From Ideonella sp. (lineage in GTDB: Bacteria > Pseudomonadota > Gammaproteobacteria > Burkholderiales > Burkholderiaceae_C), in the NCBI GenBank assembly GCA_015075545.1, contig JABTUC010000003.1:248001-312000 (forward strand): 64,000 bases of DNA, in the 5' to 3' direction. This document shows, one piece after another, positions 43,938-52,509 of the stretch. Each line of letters starts with the position of its first letter. Within the stretch, counting starts at the first letter, position 1. The notes below the pieces were generated by a model. That model searched no databases. It was not told where the DNA came from and saw nothing but the letters and a program-made list of their open reading frames with translations. The translations under genes and the position numbers were made by a program.

Positions 43938-44846
43938 TCAGCCCGGGCCGCGCGCCCTCAGTCGCAAGCCCGCGGTATCGGGCGCCGGCACGCGCGCCAG
44001 CGCGGTGCCTGGCACCTCGCCGAAACGGCGGCCGGCGTTCCAGTCGGCCGCCGCGGCTTCGATCTCGGCGCCCGTGCGCGCGACGAAGTTCCACCAGATC
44101 AGCAGCGGCTCCTCGAACGGCGTGCCGCCGATCAGCAGCAACTGCGCCGCGGCGTCGCAGGCGATCTCGCAGCGCTCGCGCCCGATCGCCGCGACGTGCA
44201 AGGTGCCGGGCTCGATGGCTCGGCCGTCGAGCCGGGCGCGGCCGCGCAGGCAAAGCACCGCGTGCTCGAAGTCGGGCCGCAGCTCGATGCGCGTGCGAGC
44301 CGCGGAATCGGCGACCAGGTCGATGCCCACCAGCGGCGAGAACAGCGCCACCGGCGATTGCAGACCGAACCCCGAGCCCGCCAGCAGCGTGGCGCGAAAG
44401 CCGTCGAGGTCGGCCACCGGCAATTGCGGGTGATGCACGAACGCCGGTTCGCACTGGCGCTGCGCATCGGGCAGCGCGATCCACAACTGCGCGGCGTGCA
44501 CGCTGCCGTGCGCGCCGATCGACTCCTCGCTGTGCGCGATGCCGCGGCCGGCGGTCATCAGGTTCACCTCGCCGGGGCGGATGACCTGCGCATTGCCGAG
44601 GGTGTCGCGGTGCATCACCTCGCCCTCGATCATCCAGGTGAAGGTCTGCAGGCCGATGTGCGGGTGCGGCCCCACTTGCATGCCTGGTCCCGGCGGGTAG
44701 CGAACCGGCCCCGCATGGTCGAGAAAACACCACGCACCCACCGTTCGCCGCGCCGCGCTGGGCAACGCGCGGGCGATCGCGAAGCCGCCGCCGAGATCGG
44801 CGCGGCGCGCCGCGATCGCCTGCCAACTCAGGTCGTTCGCAGTCAT
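43938..44846 (-). CDS. pirin family protein
   Basis: 302 residues, bicupin fold. The N-terminal cupin keeps the metal-binding set H61, H63 (GPHPHIGLQTFTWM), H105 and E107 (GRGIAHSEES), matching H56, H58, H101 and E103 of human pirin. Bacterial pirins act as quercetinases or as redox/metal-dependent regulators; the role here is unknown. ATG 44846 begins the protein. It converges with the copper ATPase gene and lies 3' of a short gap from the DUF748 gene start region on the same strand, with no clear operon link. Confidence 0.92.
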   Translation of the reverse strand: MTANDLSWQAIAARRADLGGGFAIARALPSAARRTVGAWCFLDHAGPVRYPPGPGMQVGPHPHIGLQTFTWMIEGEVMHRDTLGNAQVIRPGEVNLMTAGRGIAHSEESIGAHGSVHAAQLWIALPDAQRQCEPAFVHHPQLPVADLDGFRATLLAGSGFGLQSPVALFSPLVGIDLVADSAARTRIELRPDFEHAVLCLRGRARLDGRAIEPGTLHVAAIGRERCEIACDAAAQLLLIGGTPFEEPLLIWWNFVARTGAEIEAAAADWNAGRRFGEVPGTALARVPAPDTAGLRLRARGPG

Positions 44847-44880
44847 GTCGATGCCTCTGCCCGTCCGAACCGCAGCGATG

Positions 44881-47800
44881 TCATTTCACCGCCAGCGCCA
44901 GTTGCACGCGCGGCTTCCATGCCTCAGCGCCGCTGGCCGCATGCAGTTTGGGCGCCGCAACGAACAGCCGCGCGCTCGGCAGCCCCTGGGCCACCAGCGC
45001 ATCGCGCACCGCCAGCGCGCGCTGCAGCGCGAGCTGGCGTGCGCTGTCTTCGTCGACGCGCAGATGCTTCTTCAGCAGCGCCTCCATCTCGGGCACCGGA
45101 ATATCCTTGGCGAAGCCGAGGAAGTTGCGCGGCTTGTCGGGCAGATCGGCCTCGCGGTACACCTCGCGCACCAGCCGCGCCCGTTCGTCGGGCGGCACGT
45201 CGCCGGGCGCGCTCGCCGCGGCGCCGCTGCGCAAGGCGTCGTTGCGTCGCTGCGTCAGCAGGCGCTGCTCGAGCATCGCCGCGCGCATCGCGTCGCCTTC
45301 GCTGCGCGCATCGGCCTCGCTGGTCACCGTCATCTGCAGGCTCGGCCGCTCCTGCAGCGCCTTGGCCACCTTGGCCAGCGTGGCTTCGGCGCCGGCGGCC
45401 ATCACCGCGGTGCCGGGGCGGAACAACACGTCGCCCGAATCGGCGCCGCCGCCGCCGGCGAGCCAGGAGAACGGCGCGGTGATCACCTTGACGATCAGGT
45501 TGACGATCACCTTCACGATGATGCCGCCGACGCTGAACTGCGGGTCGTTGATCGAGCCGCTGATCGGCAGGTTGACGTCGATCACGCCGTTGCGGTCCGA
45601 CAGCAGCGCCACCGCCAGCCGCACGGGCAGCTTGGTGGCGCTGGGGCTGTCGATGTGCTCGCCGAACGTGAGCTGGTTCAGGATCACGTGGTTCCTGGCC
45701 TCGAGCCGGCCGTCGGGCTGCACGGTGTAGTGCACGTCCATCGACAGCTTGCCGCGCTCGATCGCGTAGCCGGCGTACTTGCCCGCGTACGGCGACAGCG
45801 GTGCCAGCTCGAGATCAGTGGCCTTGGCGCCGATGTCGAGCGCCAGCGGGTCGGCCAGCGGGTTCAGGCTGCCGCGCACCTCGAGCTTGCCGGTGCCGGC
45901 GATGCGGCCATCGAGCTCGAGTGTCGCCATCTCGCGCGTGCGCGAGTCGAACGCGCCGAGCCGGCCGTTCAGATCGCTGAGCGCGGCGCTGTAGTTGGGT
46001 TTGATCAGGTGGTCGGTGTAGTCGACGCGGCCGTTGACGAGCTGCAGGCCGCCGACCGCGATGTCCAGCGGCAGCGGGGCCGCTGCCGCGCTGGCGGCGG
46101 CCGCCGGCGCGCTGGCCGCAGCGGCCGGCGCGGCAACGGCCTCGCCGGCGGCGGGCCTGGCGGCCTCGGGCTTCGCCACCTCGGCCCTCGCCGCCTCGCC
46201 GGCCGGCGCGATCTGCGGCCCGACCGCGAAGCCGCCGCTCGGCGCAGCGGGCGCGTCGCCGCGCGCCACCTCGCGCAGGTTGAAGCGCCCGTCGGCACTG
46301 AGCACGAGCTGCGAGTAGAAGTCGCTCAGCACCGCCTCGCCGATGTCGACGCGCGGTCGCGCCGGCGGCGCCAGCGCGACCTTCAGACCCTTGACGTCGA
46401 GCGCCTGCCAGCCGATCAGCTCGTCGGGCGCCACCGCGTGCGTGACCGGGTCGAGGCCGAACACGTGCAGGTCGGCCAGCAGCAGGTTGCCGGCGACATG
46501 CGCCTCGATGCCGGCGCGCCGCTCGCGCAGCGCGACCTCGCCGCGCCAGCGCAGTTGCCCGCGCTGCAGGCTGGCGTTGAGACGGCCGGTGGCATAACGC
46601 CCCAGCGCGTGGACGGGAAAGCGCTCGATGCGCAGCGCGCCACGCACGTCGAGCGGCTGCGCGACGACGCGGCCCTTCCAGTCGATGCTGCCGCCGCGCG
46701 CGCGGCGCTGTTCGCGCTGCGCCGCCGGGTCGGCCACCTGGGCCGACAGCTCCACCTGCGCCGGCGCCGCCGCCACCGGCCAGTGCAGGCCGCTGAGATG
46801 GGCGCGGATCGCGTGCACGTCGAGCTGCACCGGGGGGTCGTCGGCGCCGCCGGGTGCCGCCTCGTCGCGCCACGACACCTGGCTGCCGGTGACGGCCACG
46901 TCGTCGAGTGCCACCTGCCACGTCGGCGCGGCCGCGGCGTTGCCGCGCGCGGCCTGCGGCGCCGCAGCGCCCTCGCCGGGCGCCGGCGCGCGCAGCGAGC
47001 GCAGCGGCGCGAGCGTGCCGTCGCGCTCGCGCTCGAGCACGAACCGCGCATCGTGCAGCGCGACCGTGCCGACGTCGACCCGCCGCGCCACCGCGTCGAG
47101 CCGCACGTTGCCGAGCGCGAACTGCTTCCAGGCCACCGCCTCGCGCGCCTTGTCCTTGCGCTCGCGGGGCCGCACGGCCTGCCGCGGATCGACGACCCGC
47201 AGCGCGTCGACGCTCGCGCTGGCCAGCTCGATGGCGAGCGCCGCCGGCGCCGCGGCCCACTGGGCCTTGCCGTCGAACGACAGCCGCCCCGCGACTTGCG
47301 GCACGAGGTGCTGCGCCACGTAGGGCGCGAACGCGCCGAGGTCGATGTCGGCGGCGCGCAGCGCGGCACTGGCCTGCTGCGGTGTCGCGCTGCCGTGCAG
47401 TTCGAGCGTGCCCGCCGCGGCTTCGTGTGCGTGCAACTGCGCCGTCAGCGCCAGCGTCGCCGGCTGCGTCGCGGGCCAGGTGATCGACTCGACCTTGGCG
47501 TCGATGCCCTCGAAGCTGAGCGCGGCGGCCGGCGCGGCATCGCTCCAGCGCAGGCGCGCCTGCGCCAGCTCGAGCGATCGCAGGCTCAGTTGCCACGCGG
47601 CATCGGACGGCGCCGCGCGGGCAGCGGGCGCCTCGCTCGACGCGGCACCCGCGGCAGCGTTCGCGGCCGCGCTCGCCGTCGCGCTGGCTGCGGCGCTGGC
47701 GGCTGTGGCAGCGGCCGCGCCGCCCGCCGCGGCAAGCACCGCGCGATCCGGCGCGTCGGCCTGCGCGGCGCGCGGCGACGCCAGTTGCAGCACGTTGATG

Positions 47801-48885
47801 CGCCCGCTCGCATCGCGCGTCAGCGCCACGTCGAGGCCGTCGAAGCGCACGCTGCCGAGCGCGGCCCGGTGCACCAGCGGCTGCACGTCGTCGAGGCCCA
47901 CCTGCAAGCCGCGCCACGCCGCCAGCGGCGCCCCGGCGCGGTCGGTGAGCGCAAGGTCCGACACCGACACCTTGCCGCGCAGCGAGACGCTGGGCGTCGA
48001 ACCCTCGCGCAGCTCGAAATGCAGCGACAGGTCGGCCTGCGCGCGACCGCGCTGCAGTTGCACCGGCAGCTCGCGCGGCAGGTACGGCCGGGCGATCGCG
48101 AGGTCGAAGTCGCCCATCTTCAGCGTCATCGAGGTCTCGCGGTCCTTGGCGAACGGCGTCGCCTGCGCACCGGTGTCGAAGGCGGTGCCGTCGAACCTGA
48201 AGGCCAGGCGCGGCTGCACCGTGATCTCGGCCTGCGACGGCAGCGTCGAGACGAACGGCAGGCTCAGCAGCAGCGCGTCGACTTCGTGGCGGCGGCCGAC
48301 CGGGCGATCGTCGAAAGCGAGCGCACCGTCGCGCACGAGCAGGTTGTAGAGCGCGAAGCGAGCCGGCGGCGCCGGTTCGGCTTGCGCCTGCGGCGACGGC
48401 TCGAGGCGCGCGACGATGTCATCGATGTCGTAGCGGCCCGGTGCGGTGCGCGCCAGGCTCACGCGTGGCGCGTCGATCTCGAGCGCCGCGATCACCGGCG
48501 CCAGCCTGAACAGCGAGCGCCAGTCGGCGTTGGCGTAGAGGCGCTGCACCTGCAGCAGCGGCGTGGCGCCCGCGGCGGCACCGGCGATCGTCACGTCGCG
48601 CAGCGTGAGTTCGAGGCTCCACGGCGCGAACTGCACCACCCCGATCGTCACCGTGCGCCCGAGCAGGGTGCCGAGCCGCTGCTGCGCCTGCGACTTCAGC
48701 AGCGGCGGCACCGCGAGCCACAGCACGAGCCAGATGGCGAGCAGCGCCGCCAGTGCGATGCCCGCGCGGCGCAGCCCGCTTCGTGCCGCCAGGCGGCGCC
48801 GCTCGGGCGCCCACGTCCACGGTGCGGCCGCGGCCAGGCGCTGCAGCAGGCCGTGCCAGTTCAGGTTGGGGAATCTCGGAGCCAT
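44881..48885 (-). CDS. AsmA-superfamily DUF748 protein
   Basis: 1334 residues. A single transmembrane anchor near residues 40-62 (ALAALLAIWLVLWLAVPPLL) is followed by a very long periplasmic part of repeating beta-strands with Ala-rich insertions. The C-terminal third carries the DUF748 hallmark IDVNLPISGSINDPQFSVGG, then a short hydrophobic segment and an OmpA-like-sized tail. AsmA/TamB/YhdP relatives form bridge-like grooves that carry phospholipids to the outer membrane, so a role in envelope lipid transport is likely. ATG 48885 was chosen because the upstream codons are Arg-rich and unconserved. Several Ala-Ala-Ala linkers make local alignment unreliable. Confidence 0.85.
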   Translation of the reverse strand: MAPRFPNLNWHGLLQRLAAAAPWTWAPERRRLAARSGLRRAGIALAALLAIWLVLWLAVPPLLKSQAQQRLGTLLGRTVTIGVVQFAPWSLELTLRDVTIAGAAAGATPLLQVQRLYANADWRSLFRLAPVIAALEIDAPRVSLARTAPGRYDIDDIVARLEPSPQAQAEPAPPARFALYNLLVRDGALAFDDRPVGRRHEVDALLLSLPFVSTLPSQAEITVQPRLAFRFDGTAFDTGAQATPFAKDRETSMTLKMGDFDLAIARPYLPRELPVQLQRGRAQADLSLHFELREGSTPSVSLRGKVSVSDLALTDRAGAPLAAWRGLQVGLDDVQPLVHRAALGSVRFDGLDVALTRDASGRINVLQLASPRAAQADAPDRAVLAAAGGAAAATAASAAASATASAAANAAAGAASSEAPAARAAPSDAAWQLSLRSLELAQARLRWSDAAPAAALSFEGIDAKVESITWPATQPATLALTAQLHAHEAAAGTLELHGSATPQQASAALRAADIDLGAFAPYVAQHLVPQVAGRLSFDGKAQWAAAPAALAIELASASVDALRVVDPRQAVRPRERKDKAREAVAWKQFALGNVRLDAVARRVDVGTVALHDARFVLERERDGTLAPLRSLRAPAPGEGAAAPQAARGNAAAAPTWQVALDDVAVTGSQVSWRDEAAPGGADDPPVQLDVHAIRAHLSGLHWPVAAAPAQVELSAQVADPAAQREQRRARGGSIDWKGRVVAQPLDVRGALRIERFPVHALGRYATGRLNASLQRGQLRWRGEVALRERRAGIEAHVAGNLLLADLHVFGLDPVTHAVAPDELIGWQALDVKGLKVALAPPARPRVDIGEAVLSDFYSQLVLSADGRFNLREVARGDAPAAPSGGFAVGPQIAPAGEAARAEVAKPEAARPAAGEAVAAPAAAASAPAAAASAAAAPLPLDIAVGGLQLVNGRVDYTDHLIKPNYSAALSDLNGRLGAFDSRTREMATLELDGRIAGTGKLEVRGSLNPLADPLALDIGAKATDLELAPLSPYAGKYAGYAIERGKLSMDVHYTVQPDGRLEARNHVILNQLTFGEHIDSPSATKLPVRLAVALLSDRNGVIDVNLPISGSINDPQFSVGGIIVKVIVNLIVKVITAPFSWLAGGGGADSGDVLFRPGTAVMAAGAEATLAKVAKALQERPSLQMTVTSEADARSEGDAMRAAMLEQRLLTQRRNDALRSGAAASAPGDVPPDERARLVREVYREADLPDKPRNFLGFAKDIPVPEMEALLKKHLRVDEDSARQLALQRALAVRDALVAQGLPSARLFVAAPKLHAASGAEAWKPRVQLALAVK

Positions 48886-48976
48886 GCGTTGCGCGGTCGA
48901 CCCGCGGGCAACGCGGATGTCGGTCTTGTACCGCCGCCGCGCAAGGCGATGCAATCCCGGCGATACCCGGACTTGT

Positions 48977-49070
48977 CGAGCAAATGTGGCTCTGGCACTT
49001 TGCTCGCAGCCCTGCAGGGTCGAGCCTGGCGAGGGGTCGACCGCTTGCGGTCAACGCGCCCTGCAAGGGC
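48977..49070. terminator. cluster of three hairpins downstream of the SYLF gene
   Basis: CGAGCAAA-N14-TTTGCTCG (48977-49006), GACCGC-TT-GCGGTC (49039-49052) and GCCCT-GCA-AGGGC (49058-49070) lie between the end of the SYLF gene and the DUF748 gene start, both read on the minus strand. They probably end the SYLF transcript. No T tract is present. Confidence 0.4.
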
Positions 49071-49096
49071 GGGGCGGGCCACCGGCCCGGGGATGC

Positions 49097-49657
49097 TCAG
49101 AGCGCAAGCCTGTTGAACTTGGTGCCGTCGAGGCTGAGGTTGGCCATCAACCCCGCAGTGCTGCGCACGAAGCCGATGATCGGCGTGCGCGCGGTCTCGG
49201 TGCTCACGCTCGCCGCAGCGCCCGTGTCGAACACCACCACCGAGGCGTCGACACCGGCGGTCCAGCCGTAGCTCGACTCGAACTTCCGCAGCGACTCGGG
49301 CGTCATGAACAGCAGGATCATCGACTTGGTCTGCGCGCCCGCGAGCAGACCCACCGAGCCGGCGCCGACACTGTAGTAGCCGACGGTGACGCCTGCCTTG
49401 CGCAGTTCACCCTGCCCGTACGAGCCGCCGACCACGAAGCCCGCCGACACGATCTCCGGGAACACCAGGATGCCGTCGGCCTTGGCGGCCAACTCGCGCG
49501 CGCCCTTGGTGTTGGCGTACAGGTTGGCGAGCGCCCCGTCGACTGCCGCGTCGATCTCGCGCCGCCTCGCCGCGGGGTCGGCCGGGCCCTTGCCGGGCGT
49601 GCTGCACGCTGCGAGTGCGCCGGCACCAGCGACCAGCAGCAGGCTTCTACGTCTCAT
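49097..49657 (-). CDS. SYLF-domain (YSC84-like) lipoprotein
   Basis: 186 residues. A lipoprotein signal peptide ends in the lipobox ALAAC (C at about residue 18). The mature protein is a SYLF/YSC84 lipid-binding domain: KADGILVFPEIVSAGFVVGGSYGQGEL, then YYSVGAGSVGLLAGAQTKSMILLFM. Related proteins bind phosphoinositides in eukaryotes; in bacteria the function is unknown, but they are often induced by osmotic or envelope stress. ATG 49657 has AGGAGGT upstream. Divergent from the DUF883 operon. Confidence 0.88.
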   Translation of the reverse strand: MRRRSLLLVAGAGALAACSTPGKGPADPAARRREIDAAVDGALANLYANTKGARELAAKADGILVFPEIVSAGFVVGGSYGQGELRKAGVTVGYYSVGAGSVGLLAGAQTKSMILLFMTPESLRKFESSYGWTAGVDASVVVFDTGAAASVSTETARTPIIGFVRSTAGLMANLSLDGTKFNRLAL

Positions 49658-50011
49658 GATCACGACCTCCTGGTTCGACGGAACGCCCCGCGCGGGCGAT
49701 CGCCGCCAGGGGGTCGATCGCATCATCGCCATCGGGCCGGCGGCTTCCTGGTCGGTGTAGACGCGGGCCCGGCTGCAAAGTTCAGGCGCGTCGCGGGTCG
49801 CTCACCGATCCGCGCGATCGCGCCCCGACCGCATCCGGATCGCCTGGCGAATTCGCGCTCGCGGCGGCTCCGCAGTCGCTCGGGCGGAACCTTTGGTCGT
49901 TGCCCCGACTCATGCCTATGTTGAGCAGGATCATCGCATCGGGGTCGTCGACGATCCACATTGCAGAGCCGCCGTTGCCTGGCGACCCGCACCTGACGAA
50001 GGAGTACCCGG
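49658..50011. other. 354-bp divergent intergenic region
   Basis: No gene seen. It must hold promoters for the SYLF lipoprotein gene and for the DUF883 operon. CATGCCTATG at 49911-49920 is a plausible -10 region on the plus strand, about 94 bp from the start codon. The same CATGCCTA string occurs on the minus strand at 59255-59262, at about the same distance (90 bp) from the phasin-like gene. Confidence 0.4.
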
Positions 50012-50320
50012 ATGAGCGATATCGGTTCCCGGCGCGACCAGTTGGCCAGCGACTTCCAGCGCGTGATGGAAGACATCGACGCGCTGCTCAGTGCCGGCGG
50101 CACGAAGGTCGAGGGCGAAGTCAAGGCGATCCGCGAGCGCCTGCGCGAGCGGCTCGACGACACCCGCCGCAAGCTCGGCGATCTGCAGTACGAGAGCATC
50201 GAGCGGGCGCGCCGCGCGGCGCGCCACACCGACGAGTACGTGCACGAGCACCCGTGGCACGCGGTGGGCGTCGGCACCGCGCTCGGCCTGCTGATCGGCG
50301 TGCTGATCGCCCGCCGCTAG
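50012..50320 (+). CDS. DUF883 family protein (ElaB/YqjD-like)
   Basis: 102 residues. A long amphipathic helix (residues about 5-70) is followed by a C-terminal transmembrane helix AVGVGTALGLLIGVLIARR, which places it in the inner membrane with its helix in the cytoplasm. E. coli ElaB, YqjD and YgaM of this family bind ribosomes at the membrane in stationary phase. First gene of a three-gene set matching yqjD-yqjE-yqjK. ATG 50012 follows GAAGGAG. Confidence 0.9.
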   Translation: MSDIGSRRDQLASDFQRVMEDIDALLSAGGTKVEGEVKAIRERLRERLDDTRRKLGDLQYESIERARRAARHTDEYVHEHPWHAVGVGTALGLLIGVLIARR

Positions 50321-50329
50321 CGGCCAGCG

Positions 50330-50719
50330 GTGGCCACCGAAGGCGCCGGCAGCTTCGACACGTTGCGCCGCCTCGGCGCGGCGACGGTCGCGCTCGGTCG
50401 CATCAAGCTCGAGCTGCTCGCGCTCGAATGGCAGGAGGAGAAGTCGCGCATCACGCAGCTGGTGGTGCTGGCGACGCTCGGTTCGCTGCTGCTGGGCTTT
50501 GCGCTGCTCGCGCTGGCGATCACGATCACGGTGGCACTGTGGGATTCGCCGCATCGCCTGAGCGCGCTCATCGTCGTCACCGTCGTGCTCGTCCTGGGCG
50601 CACTGGCCTCGGTGTGGCGCATCGTCGCGCTGCTGCGCGGGCCGTCGCCGCTGGCCGACAGCGTCGGCGAACTGAAGCGCGACGAGGCCGCGCTGCGAGG
50701 CGAGCGCGGTGGTCAGTAG
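50330..50719 (+). CDS. YqjE-like phage-holin-superfamily membrane protein
   Basis: 129 residues with two transmembrane helices (about 42-65 and 75-98) after an amphipathic N-terminus (ALGRIKLELLALEWQEEKSR). This is the usual layout of YqjE/holin-X proteins. Despite the family name there is no sign of phage here. Starts at GTG 50330, 9 bp after the DUF883 gene, and overlaps the next gene by 11 bp. Likely co-expressed membrane stress protein of unknown activity. Confidence 0.82.
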   Translation: MATEGAGSFDTLRRLGAATVALGRIKLELLALEWQEEKSRITQLVVLATLGSLLLGFALLALAITITVALWDSPHRLSALIVVTVVLVLGALASVWRIVALLRGPSPLADSVGELKRDEAALRGERGGQ

Positions 50720-51047
50720 GCTGCCCGCGCGCGCGCTGAGCCCGGCGCAGCGCGCGCAGCGCCGCCAGGACCTGGCGCTCGCCGCCGACCTGCTGCGCCG
50801 TCAGGTCGGCCGCGACCTGACGCGGCTGCAGCCAGCGGCCGACCGGCTGCTGGTGTGGGCCGACATCGCCCTGTGGCTGCGCCGGCGCTGGCTGCTGGCG
50901 CCGCAGCGGCGTCGATTGACCACGGTGCTGGCGGCCGTCGGCGGCCTCGCCGGCGTCGGCAGCGTCGGCGCCTTCGCGCTGCGCCACTGGCGCTGGCTGC
51001 GCAACTCGCTGGTCGCGTGGCGGCTGTGGCGGCGGCTGCGCCGCTAG
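50709..51047 (+). CDS. YqjK-like protein
   Basis: 112 residues, very Arg- and Leu-rich, with one weak transmembrane helix near 72-92 (TVLAAVGGLAGVGSVGAFAL). Identified mostly by its place as third gene after the YqjD- and YqjE-like genes and by its size and charge. GTG 50709 lies within the end of the preceding gene. Function unknown. It converges with the cardiolipin synthase-like gene, 9 bp away. Confidence 0.65.
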   Translation: MVSRLPARALSPAQRAQRRQDLALAADLLRRQVGRDLTRLQPAADRLLVWADIALWLRRRWLLAPQRRRLTTVLAAVGGLAGVGSVGAFALRHWRWLRNSLVAWRLWRRLRR

Positions 51048-51056
51048 CGGCGGCCG

Positions 51057-52427
51057 TCAGATCTGGAAGGCGAGCCAGCGCACCAGACCTTCGAAGATGT
51101 CGCGCGGCAGCGATACCGCTGCGGCCGCGCAGTCGCGAGCGTCGGCGAAGGTGGCGCTCAGCCATCGATTCAGCGCGGCGATGTCCGCCGGCGCGTAGAA
51201 CGCGACCATCAGCTCGTAATTCAGGAACAGGCTGCGTGCATCGAGATTCAGCGAACCGCACAGCGCCAGCGTGTCGTCGATCACGACGGCCTTCGCATGG
51301 GTCATTCCCTCGGTCAAGCGCACCCGTGCGCCGGCCGCGGCGAGCTCGCGCAGCGCGCGCTCGCGCGCGATGTCGGCCAGCCGGTGATTCGATCGCTCGG
51401 GCAGGATCAGCTCGACCTGCACGCCGCGGCGCGCAGCCAGGCACAGCGCGGTCAGCAGACTGTCGTCGGGGACGAAGTACGGCGATACCGCCAGCACCTG
51501 CCGGCGCGCGCGGAAGATCTCGGTCAGCAGCAGGTCGTGCATCGTGTCTTCGGCCTGGTCGGGCCCGCTGGGCACGAGCTGCGCCAGATGGCGCGCGCCA
51601 TCGTGCGGCGGCGGCACCGGCGGCGGCCCGGCCGCCTCGTCCGGCGCGCTGCCGGTGTGCAGCCAGTGCGAATCGAACAGCGCGCGCGCCTGCGCTGCGA
51701 GCGGGCCGTCGACGGTGAAGCTCGCGTCGACCCACGCCGGCTCGCGGCCACGGCCGGTGAAGTACTCGGCCGCCAGGTTGCGCCCGCCGCTCCACAGCCG
51801 GCGGCCGTCGGCGATCGTGAGCTTGCGGTGGTTGCGCAGATTGACGCGGCCGCGCATCGGGTTGTGCAGCAGCGGCATGAACCAGCGCACCTGCACCCCG
51901 GTGGCGCGCAGCCGCGCGATCGTCCGGCGCGACGTGCCCAGGCTGCCGATCGAATCGAGCAGCAGCCGCACCCGCACGCCGGCGACGGCGCGCTGTTCGA
52001 GCAGCATCGCCACTTGCTGGCCGAGCGGGTCGTTGCCGAGCTGGTAGGTGCACAGGTCGAGCTGATGGCGCGCGGCGGTGGCCAGCGCGACGAGTTCGTC
52101 CCACGCCTCGGCGCCGTCGCGGTGAAAGCGCACCTCGTGCTGCGGCTGCGGCGCACCCAGCCCCATGCTCTGCAGCGTGGCGATGGTGGCCGAGCGGGCA
52201 GCGGCGTCGTGCGGCCCAGGAGCCGCACGGTGGTGCGGCTGCGGGCGCACGAACTTGCGCGATCCGAAGATCAGGTACAGCGGCAGCCCCGCGTAGGGCA
52301 TCAGCGCGATCAGCAGCACCCAGGCCACCGCGGCCGACGGATGACGCCGCTGCGCGCCGACGTGGGTGTTGACCGCATAGACCAGCAGGCACAGCAGGCC
52401 GAACAGCAAGTGGCCGAGGATGAGCAA
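51057..52427 (-). CDS. cls: phospholipase D-family cardiolipin synthase
   Basis: About 456 residues. Two hydrophobic N-terminal helices (PLDc_N-type) precede two HKD active-site motifs: HRKLTIADG in the first half and HAKAVVIDD in the second, followed by GSLNLDARS. The enzyme joins phosphatidyl groups to make cardiolipin at the inner membrane. The start is uncertain: the frame contains no ATG or GTG between the upstream stop and 52427, so TTG 52427 (LLILGHLLFG) is proposed, but a rare start a few codons upstream is possible. Last of the minus-strand group after the efflux genes and only 82 bp from them. Confidence 0.8.
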   Translation of the reverse strand: MLILGHLLFGLLCLLVYAVNTHVGAQRRHPSAAVAWVLLIALMPYAGLPLYLIFGSRKFVRPQPHHRAAPGPHDAAARSATIATLQSMGLGAPQPQHEVRFHRDGAEAWDELVALATAARHQLDLCTYQLGNDPLGQQVAMLLEQRAVAGVRVRLLLDSIGSLGTSRRTIARLRATGVQVRWFMPLLHNPMRGRVNLRNHRKLTIADGRRLWSGGRNLAAEYFTGRGREPAWVDASFTVDGPLAAQARALFDSHWLHTGSAPDEAAGPPPVPPPHDGARHLAQLVPSGPDQAEDTMHDLLLTEIFRARRQVLAVSPYFVPDDSLLTALCLAARRGVQVELILPERSNHRLADIARERALRELAAAGARVRLTEGMTHAKAVVIDDTLALCGSLNLDARSLFLNYELMVAFYAPADIAALNRWLSATFADARDCAAAAVSLPRDIFEGLVRWLAFQI

Positions 52428-52509
52428 GGCGTGATGCGGTGCGCTGAAGGTGGCCGTATCGTAGTAGAGCGAGGCCAGGACCTGCGCGTGTCCGCCGAGA
52501 CGGCGACGC

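Noticed and set aside
44845-49116. Very long plus-strand open frame (1423 codons) opposite the DUF748 gene
   Set aside because: It is an Arg/His/Ala-rich antisense shadow typical of GC-rich DNA; the minus strand encodes a coherent membrane-anchored AsmA-type protein.
50330-50719. Phage holin suggesting a prophage
   Set aside because: The protein is the YqjE-type member of a yqjD-yqjE-yqjK operon; no other phage genes are nearby.
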